In this document: positions 46,701 through 56,858 of the stretch, one piece after another | How positions within the stretch are numbered: the stretch's first letter is position 1 | How the letters are laid out: every line of letters begins with the position of its first letter | Assembly: GCF_037975245.1 (NCBI RefSeq) | Contig: NC_092569.1 | Location: 8,366,501-8,430,500, forward strand | DNA from: Apostichopus japonicus | Taxonomy: Eukaryota > Echinodermata > Holothuroidea > Aspidochirotida > Stichopodidae | DNA length: 64,000 nucleotides | Direction: 5' to 3' | Position numbers and translations under genes: made by a program | The notes under the pieces: model-generated | The model's input: the letters and a program-made list of their open reading frames with translations, nothing else | Told to the model about the DNA's origin: nothing | The model's database searches: none

Positions 46701-49690
46701 ATTGATCTATACCGCACATTCGATTGATCGATACCGCACATTCTATTTATCGGTACCGAACATTCGATTGATCGGTAACGCACGTTCGAGTTATCGGCAC
46801 GGAACATTTAATTAATTTCATACAGCACATTCGTTTGATCGGTATCGCACAATCGATTGATCGTTACCACACATTCGATTGATCGGTACCACACTTCGAT
46901 TGAGCGGTTCAGCACATTCGATCGATCGGTTCCGCAAATTCGATTGATTGGTACCGCACATTCGATTGATCGGTAACGCACATTTTATTGATCGATACTA
47001 AACATTCGATTGATCGGTATCTTACATTCGATTGATCGGTATCGCACATTCGATTGATCGGTACCGTACATTCATTTGATCGGTACTGCTTATTTATTTG
47101 ATCAATAGTGCTCATTCGATTGATCGGTACCCCACATTCGATTGGTAGGTACCGCACATTCGATTGATCGGTACCGCACATTCGATTGATCGGTCCCGCA
47201 CATTCGATTGATCGCTATCGCACATTCTATTGATCCGTACTATACATTCGATTAATAGGTACCGCACATTCGATTGATCGGTATCGCACATTCGATTAAT
47301 CGGTACTGTACATTGGATTGATCGGTAACGCACATTCGATTGATCGTTAACGCACATTCGATTAATCCATACCGCACATTTGATTGATCGGTACCGCACA
47401 TTCGAATGATCAATACGGCACATTCGACTGATCGATACCGCACATTCGATTGATCGGTAACGCACATTCGATTGATCGGTACCACCCATTCGATTGATCG
47501 GTACCGCATATTCGATTGATCGATACCGCACATTCGATTGATCGATACCGCAAAATCGATTGATCGATACCGCACTTTCGTAAGATCAATACCGCACATT
47601 CGATTGATCGGTACTGTAATTCGATTGATCGGTAACGCACATTCGATTGATCGATACTGCTCATTCGATTGATCGGTAACGCCCTTTGGATTAATCGATA
47701 CCGCACATTCGATTGATCGATACCGCACATTCGATTGATCGGTACCGCACATTCGATTGATCGTTAACGCACATTCGATTGATCGATACCGCACATACGA
47801 TTGATCGGTACCTAACATTCGATTGATCGGAACTGCACATTCGAATGATCGATACGGCACATTCGACTGATCGATACCGCTCAATCGATTGATCGATACT
47901 GTACTTTCGATTTATCGGTACCGCACATTCGATTGATCGGTACCGCACATTCGATTGATCGTTAACGCACATTCGATTGATCGATACCGCACATACGATT
48001 GATCGGTACCTAACATTCGATTGATCGGAACTGCATATTCGATTGATCGGTACCGCACATTCGATTGATCGGTACCGCAAATTCGGTTGACAAATACCGT
48101 ACATTCGATTGATCGATACTGCACTTTCGATTGATTGGTACCGCACATTCGATTGATCGATACCGCACATTCGATTGATCGGTACCGCACATTTGATTGA
48201 TCGGTACCGCACATTCGATTGATCGGTATCGCACATTCGATTGATTGGTACGGCACATTCGATTTTCGGTACTGCACATTCGATTGATCGACACCGCACA
48301 TTCGATTGATCGATACCGTACATTCGATAGATCGATATTGCACATTCGATTGATCGATAACGCACATTCGGTTGATCGTTACAGTACATTCGATTGATCA
48401 GTAACGCATATTCGATTGATCGATACCTCACATTCGAAAGATCGATACCGCACATTCGATTGATCGGTACTGTACATTCGATTGATCGGTAACGCACATT
48501 CGATTGATCGATACCATACATTCGATTGATCGATACTGCACATTCGATTTATCGGTACCGCACATTCGATTGATCGATAACCCACATTCGAAAGATCGAT
48601 ACCGCACATTCGATTGATCGGTACTGTACTTTCGATTTATCGGTACCGCACATTCGATTGATCAGTACGGCACATTCGATTGATCGGTACAGCATATTCG
48701 ATTGATCGGTACCGCACATTCGATTGATCGATACCGCACATTCGATTGATCGATACCGCACATACGATTGATCGGTACCTAACATTCGATTGATCGATAA
48801 CGCACATTCGATTGATCAATACTGCGCTTTCGATTTATCGGTATAGCCCATTTGATTTAACTGCATTGCACATTCGATTTATCGGTATAGCCCATTTGAT
48901 TTAACTGCATTGCACATTCGATTGATCGGTACCGCACATTCGATTGATCGATACCGCACATTCGATTAATCGGTACCGTACATTCGATTGATCGATACCG
49001 CACATTTGATTCATCGGTACTGTACTTTCGATTTATCGGTACCGCACATTCGATTGATCGATACCGCACATTCGATTGATCGATACCGCACATTCTATTT
49101 ATCGGTACCGAACATTCGATTGATCGGTAACGCACGTTCGAGTTATCGGCACGGAACATTTAATTAATTTCATACCGCACATTCGTTTGATCGGTATCGC
49201 ACAATCGATTGATCGTTACCGCACATTCGATTGATCGGTACCACACTTCGATTGAGCGGTTCTGCACATTCGATTGCCCGTTACCGCACATTCGATTTAG
49301 TGTTATCGAACATTCGGTTGATCGGTACAGAACATTCGATTGATCAATACCGCACATTCGATTGATCGGTACCGCACATTCGATTGATCAGTATCGCACA
49401 TTCGATTAATCGGTTCAGCACATTCGATCGATCGGTTCCGCAAATTCGATTGATTGGTACCGCACATTCGATTGATCGGTAACGCACATTTTATTGATCG
49501 ATACTAAACATTCGATTGATCGGTATCTTACATTCGATTGATCGGTATCGCACATTCGATTGATCGGTACCGTACATTCATTTGATCGGTACTGCTTATT
49601 TATTTGATCAATAGTGCTCATTCGATTGTTCGGTACCCCACATTCGATTGGTAGGTACCGCACATTCGATTGATCGGTACCGCACATTCG
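43711..49690 (+). repeat. Higher-order repeat with ~2.5-2.6 kb period
   Basis: A run containing the unusual unit GGAACATTTAATTAATTTC and the following TTATTTATTTGATCAATAG marker occurs at 44333-44605, 46909-47181 and 49415-49687 (spacings 2,576 and 2,506 bp). The same run occurs once on the far side of the array at 16850-17122. Each period also carries one to three copies of a TATAGCCCATTTGATTTAAC TGCATTG pair of units (near 43711, 43763, 46221, 46267, 46315, 48843, 48891). Confidence 0.82.
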
Positions 49691-50079
49691 ATTGATCGGT
49701 CCCGCACATTCGATTGATCGCTATCGCACATTCTATTGATCCGTACTATACATTCGATTAATAGGTACCGCACATTCGATTGATCGGTATCGCACATTCG
49801 ATTAATCGGTACTGTACATTCGATTGATCGGTAACGCACATTCGATCGATCGGTACCGCACATTCGATTGATCGGTAACGCACATTCGATTGATCGACAC
49901 CATACATTCGATTGATCGATACTGCACATTCGATTTATCGGTACCGCACATTCGAGTGAACGGTAACGCCCTTTGGATTAATCGATACCGCACATTCGAT
50001 TGATGGATACCGCACATTCCATTGATCGGTATTGCACATTCGATTGATCGGTACCGAACATTAAATTGATGGAACGGCA

Positions 50080-50125
50080 CATTCAATTGATCGATTGGTA
50101 CCGATCAATCGAATGTGCGGTACCG
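50080..50125. other. Orientation switch point of the satellite
   Basis: The last forward unit (CACATTCAATTGATCGAT) is followed directly by TGGTACCGATCAATC and then GAATGTG in reverse orientation, giving an imperfect palindrome centred on GGTACC. The unit's own CGGTACCG box is self-complementary, so an inversion breakpoint within it leaves no extra sequence. That fits the clean junction seen here. Confidence 0.85.
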
Positions 50126-51471
50126 GGCAATAGAATGTGCGGAACCGCTCAATCGAATGTCTGGTAACGATCAATCGAATGTCCGGTAACGATTAATCGA
50201 TTGTGCGGTACCGATCAAACGAATGTGCGATACCGCTCAATAGATTGTGCGATACCGATAAATTGAATGTTCGGTACCAATCAATTGAATGTACCGTACC
50301 ACTCAATCTAATGTTCGGTACCGACCAATCGAATGTGTGGTACCGATGATTCGAATATACGATACCGATAAATCGTATCTTCGATACCGAACATTCGAAT
50401 GTTCGGTACCGATAAATCGAATGTGCGGAACCGATCATTCGAATGTGCGATACGGAACAATCGAATGTGCGGTACCGATATCGATCAATCCAATATGCGG
50501 TACAGATCAATCGAATGTGCGTTAACGCCCATTACCGATTAAAAGAATGTTCGGTACCGATCGATTAAATGTGCGATACCGATCATTCGAATGTGCGGTA
50601 TCGATCAATCGAAGTTGATACACGATCGATCGAATGTGCGATACCGTTACACAATTGTACCGTACCTATCTAACAAATGTGCCTTACCGGATCAATCGAA
50701 TGTGCAGTACCGTTAAACAAATGTTCAGTACCAATGAACGTTATATATGTTTGTTACCGATTAATCGAATGTCCGGTACCGATCAATCGAATATGCGGTA
50801 TCGCTCAATCGAATGTGCGATATCGATCAATCTAATATGCGATACCGATCAAACGAATATCCGTCCGTAACCAATCAATCTTATGTGCGGTACCGATCAT
50901 TCAAATGTGCGATACCGTTAAACAAATGTTCAGTACCGATGAACGTTATGTTTGTTACCGATTAATCGAATGTGCGGTACCGATCAATCGAATGTGCGAC
51001 ACCGATCAATCAAACGTGCGGTACCGATCAATCGAATGTGCAGAACCGATCAATCGAATGAGCTGTATCGATTAATTCAATGTGCGGTACCGATCAATCG
51101 AATGTTCGGTACCGATAAATCGAATGTTCGGTACCGATCAATCCAATGTGCGATAGCGATCAATCAAATGTGCGATACCGATCAAACGAATGTGTGGTAA
51201 CGATCAATCAAATGTGTGGTACCGATGAATTGAATGTGCGATACCTACCAATTGAATATGTAATACCGATCAATCAATGTACGGAACCGATAAATCGAAA
51301 GTGCGATACCGAGAAATTGAATGTGCGGTACCGATCAATCGAATGTGCGGTACTGATCAATCGAAATGTTCAGTACCGTTCAATCGAATGTTCGGTACCG
51401 AAAAATCGAATGTGCGATACCGATCAATCGAATGTGCTGTACCGATCAATCGAATGTTCGGTAAATTTGTA
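50098..51471 (-). repeat. 22-bp satellite array, inverted and degenerate edge
   Basis: From about base 50098 the same unit appears as its reverse complement (GGTACCGATCAATCGAATGTG pattern broken by many changes), so the array is head-to-head with the main block. About 62 units are present. They differ from the consensus more than those in the main array, with irregular spacing, small insertions (for example around 50864-50870) and truncated units. The array stops at about 51471 and low-copy sequence begins. Greater decay at the margin is expected where unequal exchange homogenises arrays less efficiently. That explanation is inferred. Open frames on the plus strand here are the mirror of the minus-strand artefacts of the main array. 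Confidence 0.95.
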
Positions 51472-51932
51472 ATTGTTTGAGATACTGCAGTAGGCCTAGC
51501 TGCTTATTAATGATCATGCCACATGTTTTACTTTGACAGCACTTACTTTTGGTGGGAAAAAAGTTTAAATGTCATACTGCACAGAAACATAATTTTACGT
51601 AGCACCTCCACCATGTATCTGCCTAAGTGCATTGGCGAGTGAAATTTAGCAAGTAGATTTTCAGTCACGATCGCCAAATAGCGAGTAGTTTTAAAAATGT
51701 TTGTCGAGGCCTGAAAACATGATTTCTCATCCTAGAAATCATGGATACTTTGCATGTATGGTATATGAATTTTTGATATTGAGTGCAACAATGCTGTTGC
51801 TTGTGAGGTCAATCTCATCTGAGGTCACCAGAGTTCCAGCTCTGAAAAACTTTTTACATGATATCAAACGAATGGTAATCGCGGATACTTCTCATACTTG
51901 GTGTGTGGATGAATAACACTGAGTACAATATG
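51472..51932. other. Low-copy flank, no gene seen
   Basis: First non-satellite sequence to the right of the array. It is AT-rich and contains no recognisable coding sequence, RNA gene or repeat family. A 71-codon open frame at 51701-51916 has no recognisable domain and is within what chance allows. Confidence 0.6.
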
Positions 51933-52039
51933 CAGGGGCGGCGATTTGTTTTAAATATTAGGGGGGGGGGGGGGTAGGGACATTTGCTTGGGTGCCGGCG
52001 CGTAGCAACTTTCATCCCCAAAATTGTTCGCGCCAGTAA

Positions 52040-52246
<207 letters not shown>

Positions 52247-52290
52247 AGGTGCGTATCCAGGGGGGCGTTGGGGGCGCGCGCCCCCCGGGT

Positions 52291-52394
52291 AAGGAAAAGA
52301 GGAGAGAAAAAAAGAGAAGAAAAAGGGAAAAGGAGGGGGAAAAAGAAAAGGAGGAGAGGAAGGAAGGGAAAAGAAAAAGAAAAAGAGAGAAAAA
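52291..52394 (+). repeat. Uninterrupted 104-bp polypurine run
   Basis: Only A and G occur from 52291 to 52394. After one T at 52395 the purine stretch continues to 52410. Runs of this length with near-mirror symmetry can form triplex (H-DNA) structures. The minus-strand frames full of S, F and L over this interval are low-complexity artefacts. Confidence 0.95.
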
Positions 52395-52732
52395 TGAGAA
52401 AAGGAGGGAGTAGAAGATAGCCAAGACCTCGGGAAGAGAAAGAGGAACAGTCATAGTTAAAGCGCTGATCCCTATTATATACACAGGGTAGCCAGTGACA
52501 GATCAAGGATTACGGAGCGGGTGTGCGCCTCACCCTACCCCTTACACCGACAACTCCATTTTTGACGTTTCCATATTACCTCTCTCACTAATGTATCTAT
52601 ATAAATACTATATATGGTCTATCATAACGCGCGTGTGTGTATGGACGCCTTAAACAATTGTACGATTGTGCTATATGGAACCAACTGTGGCTGGTCTTGA
52701 ACTCGACCGAGTCGTCGGGGAACATGACGCAT

Positions 52733-52977
52733 TTCGGGAAGGGGGCGACCGCCCCCCCCCCGAGTAAATTTTCTTTATGACATCGCTAGTAATTTCAAAA
52801 TAGACAATGCTTAGATGCAACTTACAAGGCCTGAGAAGTGTCATTTCCAGCGATCTGGGAGGCATTTTCGGCCAAAATTTTTCTTGTACGCTTCGCGCCA
52901 ACTCATGGTGGCGCTTCGCTTAGATAGTTTGCCTACCGGCTTCGCCCCTCCCTTGGCAATTACTCGCTACACGCCTG
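52733..52977 (+). mobile_element. Truncated MITE copy, same family as 54348-54605
   Basis: Aligns over most of its length with the reverse complement of 54348-54605. Shared stretches include ATCGCTAGTAATTTCAAA, AATGCTTAGATGCAAC, CCAGCGATCTGGGAGG and GCTTAGATAGTTTGCCTAC. It ends in CGCTACACGCCTG (52965-52977), the expected right terminus. The expected CAGGCGCGTAGC left terminus is absent, so the left end appears lost or diverged, and the start coordinate is approximate. Confidence 0.7.
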
Positions 52978-53078
52978 TTCGAGTTTGTAAAGCAAAGAGC
53001 AGATATAACATCGTATCAGTGAGCATTGCAATGCATGTTCCACGATGAACAGCCTCAAAAACTGTCTATGTGTGTAGT

Positions 53079-53495
53079 CAAAGGCGTAGGAGCCCAATTG
53101 GATTTGGGGGCTGTAACGAAAAAAAAAAGGCCAAAATTTTTCGCGCGCAAAGCGCGCGTTCACTACATCGATGCCAATATCATACAAGCAAGCATCGGTC
53201 GTTACATTGCATGGCATCGTGTACCTTACGGTCCGTCAAAGTTACACAGTATACCGCCGGATGCTAATGTAAACAACCAAATGTCTTATGTAGATCGAGA
53301 AAAAGCATACAGATCCATTTATGTCAAAACTCTCTTTTACAGTAGTAATGTCGGTCAAGCTTACAACTTTATTTTAATTACCAAGGAGATCATTTTTAAG
53401 CTATTCATTGCTATTTATTTTTCTTTAAGTAGGTGCCCGAAGAAAATGGGAAAAATTTGGTTGCGGGGGGCACTCCTACGAGACCTACGCCTATG
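53079..53495. mobile_element. hAT-like MITE with perfect 8-bp duplication (417 bp)
   Basis: The left end CAAAGGCGTAGG (53079-53090) and right end CCTACGCCTATG (53484-53495) are inverted complements at 11 of 12 positions. They are flanked by identical TGTGTAGT (53071-53078 and 53496-53503). This fits a hAT-type non-autonomous element. A GCGCGC-AAA-GCGCGC hairpin lies at about 53140-53158. A 158-codon frame (53026-53502) runs across the element and its flanks and is not considered a gene. Confidence 0.8.
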
Positions 53496-54023
53496 TGTGT
53501 AGTGTTCGGTTTCGATATACCTGATATCGGAAATATCTGTTATTTTTCATTTCCTTCAACCAAGTTTTATAATAGCCATTATAAGAGGTTGCAATATTTC
53601 TACACCAATAAATTAACTGTGTCGGAATTTTCCAAAAATTTCCTGACAAACATTCTTCATCATACTTTCCTCTACTCGTGCAATTTTGACCTGTCTTTTA
53701 GGGGTTCAAGGAGGTTTTTTCTATATTGGTTGTCCATAGATTGAATTTTGTGCAACATTATGGGTATGTTTTCAAGTGATTTTATTCACGAGAAATGTGA
53801 ATTTTCAAATTCTCAACAAATAATTGGCTTAAAACCTTGAAAAGTAGGGCTTCCGGATATTGTGGGCCGTGACGTAGAATCACCTACAAAAGCAATGATC
53901 CATAGGACATGCAATGAGGTCGAACATGATGTGACTGGTGACAATCTTCAAAAAGGTTATGGATGGGGAAAGAAACTTTGGGGAAATACTTGGTTCTCAG
54001 GCAAAAGTGTACATCTGGTTGCT
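53496..54023. other. Interior of inner TIR element, no gene seen
   Basis: AT-rich sequence inside the 52246-54172 element. It contains only short open frames (up to 103 codons at 53433-53744, overlapping the MITE end) with no recognisable domain. Confidence 0.55.
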
Positions 54024-54347
54024 CATTTTCAAGCCCGAGAAGTGCCATTTCCGGTGATCTGGGGGTATCAAAACCAGAAATTTTCTTGTACGCTCCGCGC
54101 CAACCGATGGTGGCGCTCCGCTTAGATAGTAATTCGCGCCCCCCGGGTTACAAAGTCCTGGATACGCGCCTGTATACATATATAGTTACTATGGTTGATA
54201 CAGCCCTATTTTCCTTTTTTTCGGCAAACCAAATTTCATTACGGATGAGGTCCGTCTAATTCATTTAAAAAAAAGTAACAACTACTTTCGCTGAAAGTCT
54301 GTGATATTTTTTGATGATATTTAGTAACAACTTGTGATACGATTAGA

Positions 54348-54605
54348 CAGGCGCGTAGCGAGGAATTTGTCGAGGGGCGAAAGTTGTAGGCAAACTATCT
54401 AAGCGTAGCGCCACCATAAGTTGGCGCGAAGCGTAAAAGAAAATTTAGGCCGAAAATACCTCCCAGATCGCTGGAAATGGCACTTCCCAGGCCTTGTTAG
54501 TTGCATCTAAGCATTTTCTACTTTGAAATTACTAGCGATATCCAAAAAAATTATGCTCAAGAGTCGGTCGCCTTCTTCGCCCGCTCCCCCTTGGCTACGC
54601 GCCTG
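54348..54605 (-). mobile_element. hAT-like MITE (258 bp)
   Basis: Perfect 12-bp terminal inverted repeats, CAGGCGCGTAGC (54348-54359) and GCTACGCGCCTG (54594-54605). The flanks CGATTAGA (54340-54347) and CGGTTAGA (54606-54613) give a 7/8 match to an 8-bp duplication. It lies in inverted orientation relative to the related copies at 52733-52977 and 54024-54172, so it inserted separately. It has no coding capacity. Confidence 0.8.
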
Positions 54606-54626
54606 CGGTTAGAAATCTTGTCAAAA

Positions 54627-55408
54627 GTGTCATTTACCTCATACAGCATGTGTTGGATGAAGTTTTAGCCACCGCCAAATATGATTTGGATACATAAATT
54701 CACGCACTTTTTTCTATTTATAGCCACACAAAAAAATCTATGCCACCAAATATTGGGGGGGGGATATTAGATACTTGTAGGAAACAGGCCAAATGGAAAC
54801 CCAGTGAACCCATATCGATGTGGATCATATATATGATTGTACGTTCTTACACTCATACACAAGAGACGTACAGACATTATGATAATAATCATGATTGACT
54901 ACTTGCTATACGGTCACAGAAACGACCACGAAGTGTCATTTACCTCATGCAGCATACGTTGGATGTTGTTTTAGCCACCGCCAAATATGATTTGGATACA
55001 TAAATCACGCACTTTTTTCTATTTATAGCCACAAAAAAATCTATGCCACCAAATATTGGAGGGGGGGGGGGGGCGGATATTAGATACTTGTAGGAAACAG
55101 GCCAAATGAAAACCCAGTGAACCCATATCGATATGGATCATATATATGATTGTACGTTATTACACTCCTACGAAAGAGATGTACAGACAGTATGATAATA
55201 ATCATGATTGGCAACTTGCTACACGGTCACAGGTCACAGAAACGACCACGAAGATTCATTTACCTCATGCAGCACCAATTAGTTTTAGCCACGGCCAAAT
55301 ATGATATGGATAGATATTCTCACACTTTTTTTTTCTATTTATAGCCACAAAAAAAAAACAAAAAAACAAAACGATGCCACCAAATATTGGGGGGATATTA
55401 GATACTAT
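54627..55408 (+). repeat. Tandem repeat, 306- and 320-bp units, ~2.5 copies
   Basis: The phrase CATTTACCTCATRCAGCA followed by TTTTAGCCACCGCCAAATATG begins units at 54631, 54937 and 55257. Units 1 and 2 run through TATGCCACCAAATATTGG, GGATATTAGATACTTGTAGG and ATAATCATGATTG. The third unit stops after GGATATTAGATACT. The G-run in the middle varies in length between copies. The repeat lies within the outer hAT-like element. Confidence 0.9.
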
Positions 55409-55483
55409 ATCCCCCACCTAAAATATTGGGGGCACATGTCCCCCCCCTCCGTCCCCACCATGATCGCCGCCCATGACAATACG

Positions 55484-56262
55484 CTATTGCTTTTGCCGTA
55501 GGTGTGTATTGCCAGGTACAGTAGACCTGTGTTTGTCATGTCATGATGTGGTTCCGGCCATTTACTGTACAGCTAGTTCTGGTTACTAACAAGCAGAAGC
55601 CTAGAGTAATGAAGCCTTCGAAACCTCAATGCATTTAAATTTTGGTTAAAAAATATTGTTTTTACATCACAAGCAGCATATGTTGATATTTATCGTAGCT
55701 CTATGCACCCAATTACCAAAGATAGTGGAACAGCGCGCTTTACCGCCGTACATCCATACCAATAAGTACTTACGTTAGTCAAATGTTTCCTGTTTGCTCC
55801 ATGTTTAATCTCTCGAGTATTTTTAAACAATCATTGAATCTCGCTTGAATTCGCTGTGAGTATATATAATATCAAGTGAACATGTTTTAATTCCTTATGC
55901 ATAACAATACAGTGAATGGTAACAATCCCGAATATGCGGCTCGCTTGACTCTGGCGGGGTGTAGGATATCGTAAGATCACCCTACCGGTATCGTTAGTAG
56001 TACTTAGTACTTAGACCTAGGCTAGGCCTTATGTCAGCAAGTTACATCATACAAATGCCATATCGATCAGCCTAAGCTTGTATTGTAATCTGAGTGAAAT
56101 GAGACTTGCATATTGGACCGTTCAGTTCCTTGCTATGGCCTAGGCCACAACACTTGAAATCAGGAAAATGAAAATCAGAAATATTTTTTCCCAGTTCACT
56201 GGAAGTTGTGGAACTGCAACTTTCGTATTATTCTTGATAATGATTGGTCCTTCTACTGCTAG
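55484..56262. other. Low-copy intergenic sequence, no gene seen
   Basis: AT-rich sequence between the outer hAT-like element and the next TIR element. No reading frame longer than chance, RNA gene or clear repeat was recognised. Confidence 0.55.
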
Positions 56263-56390
56263 CATAGGCTATGAAGTAGGCCGTGGCTATTCTTACGACT
56301 AGTCGTAACAATTATTTATAAACTATTCTTATGACATCAGCGAATTCAAGCGCAGCAAAGTAATAAAGCAACTGCGCATGTAGTAGGGGT

Positions 56391-56407
56391 AACCCTAACC
56401 CTAAACC
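56391..56407 (+). repeat. Short interstitial CCCTAA repeat
   Basis: Two telomere-type CCCTAA units followed by CCCTAAACC. The last nine bases also form the left target duplication of the nested MITE. A degenerate continuation lies on the far side of the MITE (56815-56858), so the CCCTAA tract existed before the insertion. Confidence 0.8.
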
Positions 56408-56814
56408 GGTGTCAGTTGTTTTCCGCATACGTTACTTTCCGCTGATTGCTTTCCGCTGAAAAAATTCTTCTGCGGAAAACACCTTTTTTTTCACCTTCCT
56501 GTATACTATATTTTCCGCAATTTTAGGATACCAAATTCAGGCAGGATGATTAAAATAACATGAGAAAGTATCAAAGAACATCGATAAAGCATGGTTAGAC
56601 TGAGTTCATGTCAGAAAAGTTAAGCTGCTTATAATACAGAGGAGGCTTGGGGTGTGTAATTAGGGATTATTAAAGAAGTATGTGGTGGTCGGCCTCCAAA
56701 AAAAAACACGTTACTTTCCGCTGAAAAAACGTTGTTTTCCGCTGACAAATTTGTTTGCGGAAAACACCGTTTTGTTTCAGCGGAAAGTAACGTGTGCGGA
56801 AAACAACTGTACCC
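56408..56814 (+). mobile_element. Mutator-like MITE, copy A (407 bp)
   Basis: Terminal inverted repeats of about 37 bp: the left end reads GGTGTCAGTTGTTTTCCGCA and the right end is the inverse of GGGTACAGTTGTTTTCCGCA. Both continue into ACGTTACTTTCCGCTGA. The element is flanked by identical 9-bp CCCTAAACC (56399-56407 and 56815-56823). A 9-bp duplication and G-starting termini suggest the Mutator superfamily. Compared with copy B (57071-57874) it lacks about 390 bp of the middle, the joint lying near 56693-56700. It is a deletion derivative nested in the 56273-56994 element. Confidence 0.8.
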
Positions 56815-56858
56815 CCCTAAACCTAACCCTAAACACTAACCCTAACCTTAACCCAAAC
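56815..56858 (+). repeat. Degenerate CCCTAA tract
   Basis: About seven imperfect CCCTAA-type units (CCTAAACCTAACCCTAAACA and onward) continuing the tract at 56391-56407 after the MITE insertion. It is interstitial and degenerate, so it is not a chromosome end. Confidence 0.7.

Larger units (their letters stand above)
1..50097 (+). repeat. 22-bp satellite array, forward orientation
   Basis: Continuous tandem array of a 22-bp unit, consensus CGATTGATCG, then A or G, then TAC, then CGCACATT. Most units differ from it by one to three bases. Recurrent variants include GATTTATC, CTGCGCTTT, GGCACATT followed by GACAAATAC, and ACACACATT. The array starts before base 1, so its left end is not seen. 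All units examined share one orientation. Each consensus unit carries three CpG sites and often the palindrome CGGTACCG. The minus strand has no stop codon in any frame of the consensus. Because 22 leaves remainder 1 on division by 3, every minus-strand frame reads the same 22-residue peptide cycle (pieces SINRMCG, IDQSNVRY, RSIECAV). The many long open frames here, up to 525 codons, are therefore artefacts. No unique gene sequence interrupts the array. Confidence 0.97.
52246..54172. mobile_element. Inner TIR element, hAT-like, carrying nested insertions
   Basis: The left terminus CAGGTGCGTATCCAGG (52246-52261) and right terminus CCTGGATACGCGCCTG (54157-54172) are inverted complements at 15 of 16 positions. 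The flanks share only TATAC (52241-52245 and 54173-54177), in AT-repeat sequence, so the target duplication is unclear. The right subterminal region (about 54024-54130) resembles the element at 54348-54605 and the copy at 52733-52977: shared pieces are GAAGTGCCATTTCC, GCGCCAAC and ATGGTGGCGCT. No transposase is seen. Confidence 0.55.

Noticed and set aside
1-50097. A CRISPR array, because of the short regular repeats.
   Set aside because: The repeats are directly abutting with no unique spacers, the organism is eukaryotic, and there are no cas genes.
1-51471. Calling the array a centromere.
   Set aside because: Size and higher-order structure are compatible, but nothing in the sequence proves centromere function. 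No CENP-B box was recognised.
53026-53502. A 158-codon plus-strand frame.
   Set aside because: It spans the whole hAT-like MITE and both target duplications, so it is a chance frame with no recognisable domain.
56391-56858. A telomere or telomere fusion, because of CCCTAA units.
   Set aside because: Only two clean units plus a degenerate tract, all within transposon sequence. An ordinary interstitial repeat is enough.
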